The notes beneath the pieces were generated by a model. The model was not told the origin of the DNA. It saw only the letters and a program-made list of their open reading frames with translations, and ran no database searches. 16,450 bases of DNA, taken from assembly GCA_024741835.1 (NCBI GenBank), contig JAENRP010000583.1, forward strand, positions 1-16,450, written 5' to 3'. Positions 8,443 through 16,450 of this stretch are shown piece by piece. This DNA comes from Diplocarpon mali. Taxonomy: Eukaryota > Ascomycota > Leotiomycetes > Helotiales > Drepanopezizaceae. The first letter of the stretch is position 1. Each line of letters starts with the position of its first letter. The translations under genes were made by a program, and so were the position numbers.

Positions 8443-9219
8443 ATGGCGCTCAAAGAACCCACGAAGATCGCGAAAGTGACCAAAGAAGACCCTACCGTTA
8501 TCTTAAATCGTCTCGCAGTCGCTATGGCGAAGCGCGAGGCCATGATCAGTTCTTGGGAGACTTCATCTTCATGGTCCAAGCCGCGGAAGACCCAGGAAGA
8601 GCTTGATGCCGAAGACGCCATCCTATTCCGTAACGAACCTCCTCACCTGGGTGTAGGAGCACCACTCCCTACAGAATTTTTGGTCAGCGAAGCAGAACGG
8701 AGCAATAAGTCACTGCGCGCTAAAATATTCCCGACTAAGGGCTTCAAAGCGAGCAAGGCGCGAGATACCCAAGAGAAAGCTGCGAGCGAGAAACAAAGAA
8801 TGAGAGTGGAGAGTAGTGACGAAGAAAAGGGTCGATCTAGTTTGGGAAGAGCAAAGAAGCTGAATAGCCACCGCAAGGCCGAAACCGTCAAACAACCTAA
8901 AAAACGCGCATCCGATTCTGATGTCAGCGAGGAGGGAGAACCTAAATTAGGAACGAAAAAAAAGCGAAAGATAGACACTAATCCGGAAGGTTCTGCAGAG
9001 CAATTCGGACTGGATACGCCGTCGAAGGACTCAGAGTACGATCAAGAGGGCCCAAGCGATTTTGCGGAACCGAAGCTTGAGGCAATTACAGCCTTGGGCC
9101 AGGAATCTGCTGGAAAAGTCACGGAAGAAAAACCTGATAAAGACTCAAAGCAGCGGAAGAAGTTGAAGAAAAAGGAGAGAAGGCTTCGGCGAAAATTCAA
9201 GGAGCAAGAGGCTACATAG
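8443..9219 (+). CDS. conserved fungal lysine-rich protein, DUF3245-like, probably nuclear, 258 aa
   Basis: A single-exon frame of 258 codons. The N-terminal part is the conserved part: ILNRLAVAMAKREAMISSW (about 20-38), then EELDAEDAILFRNEPPHLGVGAPLP (about 52-76). It resembles what I recall of the Pfam DUF3245 family of fungal proteins, whose role is unknown; this match is from memory. The remainder is disordered and highly charged, with acidic-serine patches (ESSDEEK, SDSDVSEEGE) that look like casein-kinase-2 sites. Basic clusters PKKR (about 152) and KKKRK (172-176) are likely nuclear localisation signals. The end is a basic coiled stretch, QRKKLKKKERRLRRKFKEQE, reminiscent of nucleolar or ribosome-biogenesis proteins. 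A nuclear or nucleolar site is inference. Confidence 0.88.
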   Translation: MALKEPTKIAKVTKEDPTVILNRLAVAMAKREAMISSWETSSSWSKPRKTQEELDAEDAILFRNEPPHLGVGAPLPTEFLVSEAERSNKSLRAKIFPTKGFKASKARDTQEKAASEKQRMRVESSDEEKGRSSLGRAKKLNSHRKAETVKQPKKRASDSDVSEEGEPKLGTKKKRKIDTNPEGSAEQFGLDTPSKDSEYDQEGPSDFAEPKLEAITALGQESAGKVTEEKPDKDSKQRKKLKKKERRLRRKFKEQEAT

Positions 9220-9422
9220 GTCGTGTAAGAGACGTATTATACCCAAGATTCTGACTGTGTCGGGACTATGTATGCACAGCCCGGTCAGAGTTTACACGCT
9301 AGCATTATGTTGAATCACAAATTACTCTTTTCAATCCAAGTCATACGACCCTCTCTCGGATTGCTGAACTTAATGGCCTGGTTTACCACAAGTATGAATT
9401 GGAAGCTACCATTAAATAGGTA

Positions 9423-9983
9423 TTGGAAACGACTTGCAATATCTTCTACTTCTTTCATCACTACTCACCCCTAATAAATCCACTAAGTTCAACACGAAAC
9501 TCGATTCCTGTTGCTCAATCTCAGGTATTACACAAACATCGACCCCCAGCGTCTCCGACTGTTTTGTGGCTTCAAGAACTCAAGGAGTTCGTACTTGCAA
9601 TCAGTTTCAAAGTGTTCAGAGTGCCCCCCAGTGTTCATGACCTCTTGGAATATCTTCCGGGATCAGGTGCTAAGCATACCAGTCAACATCTCATCCTGAA
9701 TCCAGAAAGGGCACTTAGTTTTGAGAACGGCGAGGAGGACGACGACATTGAAGGGGAGGGAATTCTCTCGGATTCTCAAGCTCTCGGCTGCAACTCCTAC
9801 AAATTCGAACACGACTTCAAGACATGTTGCTCGTCGGCCTGGCTGGAAATTCTCCCATCCCAAAGGACGTCTAAAATTGGAATGGTGAGGAAAACGCAGG
9901 ATGCCTTTGCGTTTTACCTCCAGGGATATCTCACGGTCCTGGTCACACATTTCCCATCGAATCTATGGAGGCTTTGGGGGTGA
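9423..9983 (+). CDS. doubtful open reading frame, 186 aa, competing antisense frame
   Basis: An open plus-strand frame of 186 codons begins METTCNIFYFFHHYSPL and ends with TGA at 9981-9983. It includes an acidic patch, FENGEEDDDIEGEG (about residues 100-113). It matches nothing I recognise. On the opposite strand, a frame from an ATG at 9950 to a stop at about 9525 is open for about 140 codons apart from a single TGA at 9663-9665. It reads RPLGWENFQPGRRATCLEVV and later YELLEFLKPQNSRRRW, which looks more like a globular protein. One of the two may be a real or recently broken gene, or both may be chance in a GC-balanced stretch. No introns were found that would extend either. Confidence 0.2.
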   Translation: METTCNIFYFFHHYSPLINPLSSTRNSIPVAQSQVLHKHRPPASPTVLWLQELKEFVLAISFKVFRVPPSVHDLLEYLPGSGAKHTSQHLILNPERALSFENGEEDDDIEGEGILSDSQALGCNSYKFEHDFKTCCSSAWLEILPSQRTSKIGMVRKTQDAFAFYLQGYLTVLVTHFPSNLWRLWG

Positions 9984-10581
9984 AAAAGTCAGCGCAACGA
10001 CCTGATGCAAGAAATTTCTGATACGTGGTACAGAGAGCACTTCACGAGAGAAGGCTATCTTTTACAAGCAACGCCTCTCATGCAAGTTACCGCTTTGTAT
10101 CTTAACCTTCAACTGTCAAATATTTAATTGGCAACTTTGACACTTTCCGGAGCAGATCACGGGCTACGCTACCAGTTCATCGTGCTCCTCAAATCAACCT
10201 GACAAAACGCTAATCTACAAAATTCTTAGCCTTTGATGCTCGAGACTCGTAATTCTCAGCTACAGTCGAACATGTAAAGTTGCGGAAAAGCTCGTCCGTC
10301 TTCTGAGGTCTTACAGATTAGCTCGGAGGAAATCTTGGGGTCTCGCTTAACCGATTACGTCCTGAAGTGACGAATATTGTAAATCTCATAACGAGACCGT
10401 GGCTGATTTTCCGCTGCTAGGCATGGGACTTCCGCACGCAAGGTGGCAGCCTAAATATTCCACTCCTCTTAGGATTCTCTATCTATGCTATCAGGCATGA
10501 AGAAGTTGGTCAACAAGCAGCCGGTGGCCAAGATACCCCGACGATGACTTTCGTCAGAAAACAGAAGACAAAAGAGTGGCA

Positions 10582-10596
10582 TACCGTGTCACGGTA
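10582..10596. repeat. perfect 7+1+7 palindrome TACCGTG-T-CACGGTA
   Basis: TACCGTG at 10582-10588 is followed after one base by its exact reverse complement at 10590-10596. It is in non-coding DNA, far from any supported promoter. It could be a dimeric protein-binding site or chance. Confidence 0.4.
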
Positions 10597-10960
10597 CGCA
10601 ATCATCGCACGTGTAAGGAGATGGTGTCCCGGAAACTATGAAGGAATGAGATTTCGAGAAGATATTGGCCAGGAAAGCTAGAAATGCATAGGCAGAGACA
10701 CCCTGGGGAGGGCGAGACGGTCTTCTCGAAATGATAACTGGGCGGAAGTGTTGAGGCCGCAAATGGTACCTTGTGCAAGTTTAGCAGCCGCATACTTCAA
10801 TCTCTTATTGTCATTTACGAGCTGCACCTACCGACAGCTCTTCAATAGAAAGACCGGACCAGGCCAGCTGCCTTCATTACTTGAACCAGATACACCACGG
10901 CTTCGTATATTCGCTCTCTTTTCATGAAGAAGCAGGCGGCCCACAAGCGCCCTGCTGTGT

Positions 10961-11398
10961 TCAAGCAAGCATATCCATGATACTTACCCACGGATCCTTG
11001 ATATAACATGCCGGGATACCAACCATTGGCGGGACAGGCTTTACAACCATCCTGCCTCCAGCTTGCACAACGTTGAGGCTCATCGCCGTCATGAGATCCG
11101 CTGTCAATCCCAAGTTAGTAAAGCTAAGTTTGGAGTACAGGCCTGCATATACTTACGCGTCATGTAGTGGAGGATTGATGAATCGGCAAAGTAATCGACT
11201 GAGTCACCTGCCGAAATTCCGAACCACTCACGTCGTATTGGCTTCGGAATCGACGGTGAATGTCGCTTACTTCGGATCGGTGCGGCGGTTCAATGTCACC
11301 TGAGAAAAGGTATTGAAAATAACTTTATTTCAGTACCCGAAACCAGCTTTGACATCAGGAACAGCTATTCCAGTGTGACTAGGAGGGATCTCGCAGTT
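10961..11398 (-). pseudogene. VOC/glyoxalase-fold pseudogene, second copy of the family
   Basis: The minus strand reads in succession the parts of a vicinal-oxygen-chelate (VOC) protein. The first strand is PPSHTGIAVPDVKAGFGY (11389-11333). Then a TGA follows where Trp or similar is expected (11330-11332), then VTLNRRTDPK, a TAA (11267-11269), ATFTVDSEANTT and a TGA. After a frame change comes PKPIRREWFGISAG, then SSILHYMT at a GTAAGT donor. A 56-bp intron (11156-11101) has a perfect TACTAAC branch site and ACAG end. Then comes PDLMTAMSLNVVQAGGRM and PPMVGIPACYIKDPW, ending MLA at a TGA (10961). It aligns with the intact VOC gene at 12655-13571 (LSLKAVAAGGRVV, LHVLDPW). Both histidines expected for metal binding are present (SHTG, LHYMT). 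At least three stops and a frame change mean no full product can be made. The N-terminal exon is not identified; the frame runs up to a run of 11 A on this strand. Confidence 0.68.
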
Positions 11399-12654
11399 GC
11401 TCTGCTGGGTTTTTTTTTTTGGAAATAGCCGCGCCTGGTCTCCAGAAAGCGGGAGGCATCTGGAGCGTGGGTTTACACTTTCCCCGAGTGTTTACGATTG
11501 AAAGTCCTCGTCAACCTACAAGATGTCCGGTGGGAGGAGTTTCTGGAGGGGAATTCGTCCAACACTATTTGCAGACGGTCAGGAGAACGGCGACAGCGAA
11601 ATATTCTGACCCGGGCTGGTTACTGCGTCACCACCGTGAAACAGTGACATCATTTCTTGTTGCGATATTCATCAGAGCTGGGCGTTGGGTGGGCATACCC
11701 GGATAACCCGGCTAATAGAGTGCTGGGCACCATACTCGGCTAAATCTCAGTGACTGGGTAAAGACTCCCTTGGTACAGGGCATATCCAGATATACCCAGC
11801 TGCTTAGTTCAGTATAATACTCATAACACAATTACATGTCTATAGTATAGCTCTAGTGTAACATACGTGATCCGGGTACAATTTAAGTACAGTTTGAAGG
11901 AGGGAGGAGGGAGGAGGGAGGCGATATGCAGACCTAACTAACCTATTTTTGAGCGCGTCCGGAAAACCTATATTCCCTTTTGAGCACCCGCTCTGTGAGT
12001 TACATCTGTGGATCACAGTCACCTAGTTCAAGTTCGAGCGCAATCCCGATCCCATACCATAATCAGCAAGTAATAAACTGTCGTATATCTATATAAGTCC
12101 TCTTTGAATAAACTTCGCGGGGTATGTCGATATTCAAAAGACCCTAGATAGCCCTCTTGCAACTTTGTATGCGATAAGTCGAGTATGGCAGTTACAGATT
12201 TTTCGCCTAAATTAAGCGAGAAAGGTCAATTACTAGATACCCCGTATATTCCGATGTCAGGTATACTGTCGTCATTGAAGGAGAATCCAGATACGTTACT
12301 ACTGTAAATCCAGATATGCTAGAACGTACCGATTTTTGTTTCAATGAAGACTTACATTTACTGATTCGTTTTTGAAAAGTGATGAACAGTGTTAGAACGC
12401 ACACGCGGTTGGGCACGTATCAAAGGAGAGGACTTGCACACGAAGTAGAAGTTCAATCATTTAAGATGGTAAGAGAATTTCGTCATATGCACGGTTCTTT
12501 ATTTTGCTATATACAAGTGGTGAGCTGAGCTTATTTGCTGATACTCCTAGTTTGGCGCTCGCTGACACACTCAAGACAGGACGCGGTAGAAATAGACGCC
12601 GTTTCTTGAAAAGGGTGAAAAATGCGTAGCTACCGTAACCTTGGCCCTCGCTTC
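11399..12654. other. intergenic stretch, no supportable gene
   Basis: Open stretches here are short (60-95 codons), lack ATG starts or motifs, and are best left out. Notable small items are a run of 11 T at 11410-11420, a purine repeat at 11896-11922, and three copies of ATCCAGATA at about 11789, 12285 and 12307. The part from about 11830 to 12420 is moderately AT-rich and could be an old, unrecognisable transposon remnant. Confidence 0.45.
11896..11922 (+). repeat. GGAGGGA microsatellite, G-quadruplex-capable
   Basis: A 7-bp unit GGAGGGA is repeated about three times within an all-purine run of 27 bp. Several runs of two or three G at short spacing meet the usual pattern for a G-quadruplex of two or more tetrads. 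It lies in non-coding DNA about 500 bp upstream (in the minus sense) of the VOC pseudogene and about 730 bp beyond the 3' end of the intact VOC gene. Confidence 0.7.
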
Positions 12655-13571
12655 TTACTTTTGAAGGCCCTCGAAAAATACCTCGTAGGGTTTAGGAAGG
12701 ATTTCAACGAGATTATCCCATGGATCTAAAACATGAAGCGTCGGGGATCCAGCCGTAGGAATTGGTTCTCCAACGACTCTACCCCCAGCGGCCACAGCCT
12801 TCAAACTCAGAGCAGTAGTATTTGTCGAGGTAAGCCCGATCTTCCAGTGCTTTTGAAAGGGCGAGATGGAGGCGACTTTAGGAGCGACGCTAAGGGTTCC
12901 AGCGGAGTTAGCAACTGCCCGGCCAAGGAATTTGAGAAAGAGAAGTGTGTCGTCGTGCTCTGGAATTGGGTCCAGGAATACTTACTATGGCGGGTCGATG
13001 TATTGGAACAGCTCAAGCCCGATACCGTTGTTTGCCGCCCCGAGCCAGGCGACATTCATGACGTTGGTATGGGAATAGACGGTAAAAACAGCGGCATTTA
13101 CTTCCTGGGAGCGGTTCATGAGCGTGGGCCCGGAGAGAAGGTGGAAATCAAGGCCTTCGGTGTAGAATTTGATAGCCTCCTCGACGTTGCCGACCGTCAT
13201 ACCGACACAGTTGAAAGCAGCATTAGCGGAATCTATCCGGGGAAATCGAGATTAGCATTGCCTCTCAGTCATTGGGTTTCAAAGACGCTAGAATTCCACG
13301 CGGGAAACTGCAAGCGAAACGTCCGTAAAGCGCATTTGGAGTATGTAACGAGCTATATGGGGAGGGCAGAACTCGGAGGAAACCCACTGGCAACAGCTAC
13401 GGTAGAATTTGGTCGATATCCCGGGGGTTTTGCCGTGGGACTTGCATGGGGATATGCCTGAGCACGTCTTCAATCAGCAAAGCCGTTGCTTGCGAAGATG
13501 TACTCAAACGGGATACTCACTGCCATGCTACCGGCAGCGGCCAGCGTCACAATCGCTAACGTGGATAACAT
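12655..13571 (-). CDS. secreted VOC (glyoxalase/bleomycin-resistance fold) protein, 200 aa, four exons
   Basis: Exons on the minus strand by splice and frame fit: 13571-13521, 13457-13388, 13232-12986 and 12889-12655. Introns are 63, 155 and 96 bp, each with GT-AG ends and a CTGAT, CTAAT or CTAAC branch motif. Exon 1 encodes MLSTLAIVTLAAAGSMA, a secretion signal with a probable cleavage site at the exon junction. Exon 2 is a Pro/Ser/Thr-rich linker (AYPHASPTAKPPGYRP). Exons 3 and 4 form two VOC half-modules: FNCVGMTVGNVEEAIKFYTE and GIGLELFQYIDPP, then KIGLTSTNTTALSLK, AAGGRVVGEP and LHVLDPWDNLVEIL. In VOC enzymes each half usually supplies a His and a Glu to the metal. Here the His positions are C49 and K139 (H137 is close by), while Glu 114 and Glu 185 remain. 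The protein may thus be metal-free, a binding protein rather than an enzyme. Intron 2 is the least certain junction; exons 3-4 are firm. The opposite strand has a long 242-codon frame that is only a shadow. Confidence 0.8.
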
Positions 13572-16066
13572 CTTCAGTTATATGCGAAGCTGAGCAAGCA
13601 GTGTAGGTGCAGAAGGTGATGATGGTAAACGGTTTCCAAGGGCGTAGGTCTCGAGATGATGCGAGGAGAAGAAAGAGGAGTGCAACGAGAGTGACTGGTT
13701 GAGTTATACGAAGATTAAAGTGGGCACAAGCTGTCCGGGGGAACGCGCAAGGCAACCCGATCTACTTAGTATATAACGATAACTGACCCTCCGGCGAGGC
13801 GGATATTATATGAGACCTAGGTATGGTTGGCAAAACGGGTTCAGCCCCATATCCTTTTTTTAATCTTGAGCCCGGGAGCCCTGGGACTTCATTGCAGGCC
13901 AAACAAAGACCGTACAAAGTTAGAGTTAACCCTGCAAATGCACTTTAAACTACCCTTGACAGCACGCTCATGTGGTGTTAGTCTGGCCTGCGACCAAGTA
14001 CGGAGTACAGAGTAAAATCGAATCCCGCGTGCACCGATACTAGTCCGTGACTCAAAACTCCGAACAAATTGTAGAGCTATGGACTGTACTCGCGAGGCTG
14101 GTTGCTACTGGTGATATGTCATGGTCTAAACAGCGGCCATACATTCGGACTATCCAGCAGTAGCTAGCAAGCCGTAGCAGAGCTGGACTTGCTCTCCGCT
14201 GTGCCTAGCTTACACATCTCTTCGATCGCCCCATATACGCCGCCGATAAGTGACATGAGCAGAACCTCGTGTGCTTACCAGGGATCGGTTATGTCCACCG
14301 GGCTGCTTCAGGCATAAACCTGGCCTTGTAACTGTTGTTGCAACCCCTCTCTCATGTCGTCAGCCTGTGAAGCGAAAGACGGGGTGGAGGCAGGCTAGTC
14401 TGTTCATACATCAGATCAAAATATCTCTTGCTGTCAATTATTCTTTATGCCTCGACTTTCTGAAACATCATTGCGGATGCCCCAATCACTGAAACACGCT
14501 TGCCGCCTTGAGCTTCGTAGAATTCTTCTGATAGTCCGCACATCACAGTCATCGCAAAACAAGACTTGGTCCGGTTTCTTTTTCTCGATTCGGAGTGTCA
14601 TGGATCCAGAAACCCAGAGATTGTCGTCTTCTCGAAATACTTCAGAAAAAGTAACATAGGGTACAAACACAAAAAGCCGAACGGCTATGGAACTGACTGG
14701 TGCGCGATCCACACTACGCACGAATAAACCCTTCATATAAAACGATCCACTTTTGTCGATTCTCAACGTTTAGAGTGTTCCTTTAAGGTTTTCGAGAGTT
14801 TGACATGTTTTCAAGCGCGTCGTACTTCGCATGCTGTCCGGAATAAGGTAGTTAGAGTTCATACCTCACAGTGGATTTCTGCCTCGGCGCTGATTCCCGG
14901 ACTCGACGTGAGAAGAAAATCGGGATTTTAGGATTCTTACTGGCTTACACTCTACCATGACAAGCCTTTCGGTATTCATGTGCAGCTCAATCAATCAACC
15001 ACCAGCCGAAGCCGCGTTCCTATAATTGCATCACTTAACTCTATGGTAGCTTTCCTCACCTCTACATGCGCACGATCTAAGACTCACGATATGACGAGTA
15101 TGTTGTACAACTAAAACTTGACAACGAAAGAGTGTCTCGTGTCCTCTGATGGATCATACTGTCGATGTAGGATGATCTTCCGCTGATTTCCAGGTAGATT
15201 ATTTGCATTCGGGTGTATTATGTTGATATCTCGGCTTAAGATATATGGCCTTGGGGATATTTACCTTGAATACACTGGGCTTCTTGAAAAAAGTAAAAAA
15301 ATAAAAAATAAAAATACGCAGCATAGGGCGGCAATCGTACGCAAGTCATCATGGCAAGCAAGGTAGAAATCTGTAAATTCGTGACCTCAATGTAGACTTC
15401 GCTGGATAAGGGCCAAGTGCACGTCGAAAGCAAAGGGATTCACGCATCGAAGTGCTCTCAGTCTTGTGGTTTGTCCGAGATCGTAATCGTTTTCGGACAC
15501 TCGGACAGCTGGATCCGACCCTTCCATCTAAGCTTCCTGATAGCGCAGGCACCTTTGCTAGGCCATTGCGCGATTGACAAGGGTCGATAAACCCTAGCTC
15601 GATGGTACTGATCAGCACCTGACGAAAAAGGCTTCTGCGAAGTAATCCCGGGGAGTGTGGGGCCGTGGAGCGGGAAGTGGGGGCGGGAGAGGGCGAGCGG
15701 AACGGTCGATTGCTCTGTAGTATGGCACTCCCGTCCGCTCCTTTCCCTCGGCTAAATATACGGTAGATCAACAAAGCCATCACGTAGAGCCTCACGACCA
15801 GGAAGGAAGAATATTCGTCACTCGCCTCTCACTACCACGACCGACGAATATCCTGCAGTCGTTACATACTACACGCTCATTCCCACACCACGAAAGACTT
15901 GCTCGCAGGCCGAACCGAGCCCGCGTCAAGGTATATTTAACCTTACAAACCCACCTTAAAACCTGCCTGCAAAATCGTATGCCAGGGGCACCAGCGGTTA
16001 ATAGCATCACCACCGCCGGCCAGGAATGTTGTCAGGCCTTACTACTTAGTATCATGGGTAAATAAT
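13572..16066. other. gene-poor 2.5 kb, VOC promoter at the left, no supportable gene
   Basis: The first few hundred bases should contain the VOC promoter and leader. Beyond that no frame has recognisable motifs. Minus-strand frames of 110 codons (14434-14766) and 148 codons (15349-15795) lack an ATG at their start and look random. An A-rich tract lies at about 15286-15316, GAAAAAAG followed by AAAAAAATAAAAAATAAAAA; it may be the tail of an old retroposon but no body is recognisable. TACGGAGTAC at about 13998 is a short palindrome-like motif common in some fungal genomes. Confidence 0.45.
13792..13802. promoter_or_regulatory. candidate CGG-N5-CGG site upstream of the secreted VOC gene
   Basis: CGG at 13792-13794 and CGG at 13800-13802 are direct repeats separated by five bases, about 220 bp upstream of the VOC start codon at 13571. 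Fungal Zn2Cys6 activators bind CGG half-sites in such arrangements. One occurrence is weak evidence. A TATATAA stretch at about 13770 lies nearby, nearer the gene. Confidence 0.25.
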
Positions 16067-16086
16067 GTACAATTCTAGGCCGTGCA

Positions 16087-16403
16087 CACTAGATACTTGG
16101 CAATGCTGCTTTTACAATTTCCTTAATATTTTGTATGGCCTCCTCCTGCTGCGATCATAGCTTTATATCTCTCTAGCATTTCCCTGATTAATTCTCTAAT
16201 CCTTTCAATTGTTATCGATTCCCACGCTTCTTTTACAGCTTCATATAGTCTCTTATAGGATCGATACTCGTTCGTCACGAGAGGTCTGTTTTGTAGGTGT
16301 CTTTGGAGTCGGTATACTGAATGAAGAATCCATATTAAAAGCGTTGATTTTCAATGCAAAAAGCGGCGAATCGTTATAGATAAATCATTGGCTGTACCCC
16401 CTG
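16087..16403 (-). mobile_element. Tc1/mariner element with large internal deletion (MITE-like)
   Basis: On the minus strand the right end reads TA (16405-16404) followed by CAGGGGGTACAGCCAATG from 16403, a Tc1/mariner-like terminus next to a TA target site. An ATG at 16333 opens a 26-codon frame, and the C-terminal part of a transposase follows in another frame, ending GGHTKY at the TAA (16123-16125), the usual end of Tc1-type transposases. The middle, with the DNA-binding and DDE catalytic parts, is missing. The left end is less clear: CACTAGATACTTGGCAATG at 16087 shares TAC..G.CAATG with the right end but is not preceded by TA. The left boundary is therefore provisional. The copy could move only if a full-length element supplies transposase. 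Confidence 0.72.
16123..16333 (-). pseudogene. fused N- and C-terminal remnants of a Tc1-type transposase
   Basis: From the ATG at 16333: MDSSFSIPTPKTPTKQTS then RDERVSIL and a stop at 16253. This resembles the N-terminal lead-in of fungal Tc1-like transposases, where a TSRDxR-type stretch precedes the helix-turn-helix. From about 16262 another frame continues YKRLYEAVKEAWESITIE, RIRELIREMLERYKAM and AAGGGHTKY, which is the C-terminal end of the same protein. Roughly 250-300 codons expected between them are absent, including all three catalytic acidic residues. The junction at about 16255-16262 changes frame, so only a 26-residue peptide could be made. Confidence 0.7.
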
Positions 16404-16450
16404 TATATGAGCCCTGTTAATGGAAACCGGTAGAATTACGCACAGACAGC

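Larger units (their letters stand above)
9220..10960. other. gene-poor stretch with one doubtful open region (9423-9983)
   Basis: After the 3' end of the DUF3245-like gene, no gene could be supported with recognisable motifs. Base composition is ordinary, not RIP-like. The only coding-like part is 9423-9983, listed separately. From 9984 to 10960 all frames are closed at short intervals, and the one 63-codon frame near 10602-10793 has no features. A perfect short palindrome is at 10582-10596. Confidence 0.5.

Noticed and set aside
11419..11706. 95-codon plus-strand frame as a gene
   Set aside because: It opens after a run of T without an ATG, has no domain, and its left end abuts the VOC pseudogene on the other strand.
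12733..13461. 242-codon plus-strand open frame as a gene
   Set aside because: It is antisense to a spliced VOC gene with recognisable motifs and good splice sites; its own translation has no domain.
14434..14766. 110-codon minus-strand frame as a gene
   Set aside because: Starts at TTG, no recognisable domain; an in-frame ATG would leave about 100 residues with no features.
15349..15795. 148-codon minus-strand frame as a gene
   Set aside because: It starts at GTG rather than ATG, is rich in Ser/Arg/Pro with no motif, and has no splice-supported extension.
15800..16046. Plus-strand coding-like stretch (TTTTDEYPAVVTYYTLIP, with a possible intron to QECCQALLLSIMG)
   Set aside because: No start codon upstream, very basic flank, no known motif, and it runs up to the transposon edge; too weak to call.
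1..16450. tRNA, rRNA, CRISPR array or biosynthetic gene cluster
   Set aside because: No cloverleaf-type motif with a TTCGA-type loop in context, no rRNA-like block, no regular direct-repeat/spacer array, and no PKS, NRPS, terpene or P450 signatures were seen on either strand.

Overview
The window looks like nuclear DNA of a filamentous ascomycete (Pezizomycotina). Real genes carry several short introns of about 47-155 bp with GT-AG ends and CTAAC/CTGAT-type branch motifs. A mitochondrial succinyl-CoA ligase beta gene is present. The left 3.4 kb is extremely AT-rich, TA-dense and full of stop codons, as expected of retrotransposons hit by repeat-induced point mutation (RIP). The genus cannot be told from the sequence.

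Layout, left to right. 1-2053: 5' part of a Ty1/copia element on the minus strand (LTR 1859-2053, leader with repeats, gag-like frame running left), cut by the window edge. It sits inside a second, plus-strand copia element (2054-3456) of which the reverse-transcriptase C-terminal part, RNase H, polypurine tract and short 3' LTR remain. 3735-4794: a short-chain dehydrogenase/reductase (SDR) gene with three introns, broken by one stop codon and a frameshift in the catalytic YxxxK motif. 5041-5772 (minus): an orphan membrane protein. 6719-8206 (minus): intact four-exon succinyl-CoA ligase beta subunit. 8443-9219 (plus): a conserved fungal lysine-rich, probably nuclear protein (DUF3245-like), divergent from the ligase across a 236-bp shared promoter. 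About 9.2-16.0 kb is gene-poor. It holds a decayed VOC/glyoxalase-fold pseudogene (10961-11398, minus), an apparently intact four-exon VOC gene with a secretion signal (12655-13571, minus), and a few doubtful open frames. 16087-16403: a Tc1/mariner derivative with a large internal deletion.

How the parts relate. The core genes (ligase, DUF3245-like protein, membrane protein) form a normal euchromatic block of about 4 kb. It is flanked on the left by a RIP-degraded transposon island, which may have leaked a CAG-to-TAG mutation into the neighbouring SDR gene, and on the right by sparse accessory sequence. The most unusual gene is the VOC protein: the spliced model begins with a signal peptide, and both histidine positions normally used for metal binding are replaced while both glutamates remain. 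A second VOC copy about 1.3 kb away keeps the histidines but is a pseudogene. No biosynthetic cluster, CRISPR array, rRNA or tRNA was found, and nothing here is clearly a new multi-gene system.
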